From Kiritimatiellia bacterium (GTDB taxonomy: Bacteria > Verrucomicrobiota > Kiritimatiellia > RFP12 > UBA3636): a stretch of 5,490 nt of DNA. The notes under the pieces were generated by a model, which saw only the letters and a program-made list of their open reading frames with translations, did not search any database and was not told where the DNA came from. The translations under genes and the position numbers were made by a program. The stretch is from the NCBI GenBank assembly GCA_017476965.1, contig JAFUXX010000086.1, positions 1-5,490 on the forward strand. The letters run 5' to 3'. Positions 5,401 through 5,490 of this stretch are shown one piece after another (position 1 is the first letter of the stretch; each line of letters opens with the position of its first letter).

Positions 5401-5490
5401 ATGAAAAACGCATCGATTTTCCGCATTTTCGCCCTCTGCGGCCGCCGCGCTGCCGCCGTCAGGACCGTCACTGCGTTCGCCGCCGGCTTC
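5401..5490 (+). CDS. Unidentified protein, N-terminal 30 residues only (runs off window)
   Basis: An open frame begins with ATG at 5401, about 43 bp after the -10 of the strong promoter, and stays open to the window edge, giving 30 residues. It begins MKNASIFRIFALCGRRAAAV and continues with a more hydrophobic stretch, TVTAFAAGF. The basic, then hydrophobic layout may be the start of an exported protein with a long n-region before the signal-peptide core. The twin arginine GRRAAAV does not match the Tat consensus (S/T-R-R-x-F-L-K). There is no Shine-Dalgarno; the start is preceded by the A-rich GCTAAAAACGACC. Third positions are mostly G or C, like the other genes. I do not recognise the family, and 30 residues are too few to assign a function. 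Confidence 0.6.
   Translation, partial: MKNASIFRIFALCGRRAAAVRTVTAFAAGF

Noticed and set aside
1..5490. CRISPR array, insertion sequence, tRNA or phage genes
   Set aside because: No regular spaced repeats, transposase motifs, tRNA cloverleaf or phage-type proteins are seen.

Overview
The window is GC-rich chromosomal DNA from an anaerobic or facultatively anaerobic bacterium. The third codon positions of the genes are almost all G or C, while the intergenic DNA holds distinct AT-rich tracts. No gene start here has a convincing Shine-Dalgarno sequence. That, with the anaerobic ribonucleotide reductase, would fit a Verrucomicrobiota/Kiritimatiellota-type gut or sediment bacterium, but this assignment is a low-confidence inference: no rRNA or other phylogenetic marker is present.

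Layout: positions 1-77 are a short GC-rich tail holding a 10-bp tandem repeat and a GC palindrome. Positions 78-4993 are one tightly packed minus-strand operon, transcribed from right to left: nrdD (4993-2633, anaerobic class III ribonucleotide reductase), nrdG (2652-2068, its radical-SAM activase), a Nif3/YbgI-family dinuclear-metal protein (2071-1271) and dinB (1265-78, Y-family DNA polymerase IV). nrdD and nrdG overlap by 20 bp, nrdG and the Nif3 gene by 4 bp (ATGA), and the Nif3 gene and dinB are 5 bp apart, so all four are probably on one mRNA. Positions 4994-5400 are a divergent intergenic region of about 400 bp, rich in inverted and direct repeats. At its right end a strong-looking sigma70-type promoter (TTGACC, 17 bp, TATCTT) points right, toward the first 30 codons of an unidentified plus-strand gene (5401 to the window edge).

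How the genes fit together: NrdG uses S-adenosylmethionine and a [4Fe-4S] cluster to place a glycyl radical on NrdD, which then makes deoxyribonucleotides from ribonucleotides without oxygen. DinB uses dNTPs to copy past damaged template. The operon therefore joins dNTP supply to a translesion polymerase. The role of the Nif3 protein in it is unknown. The coding genes are of well-known families. The least explained material is the repeat-dense divergent region and the orphan gene start it drives.
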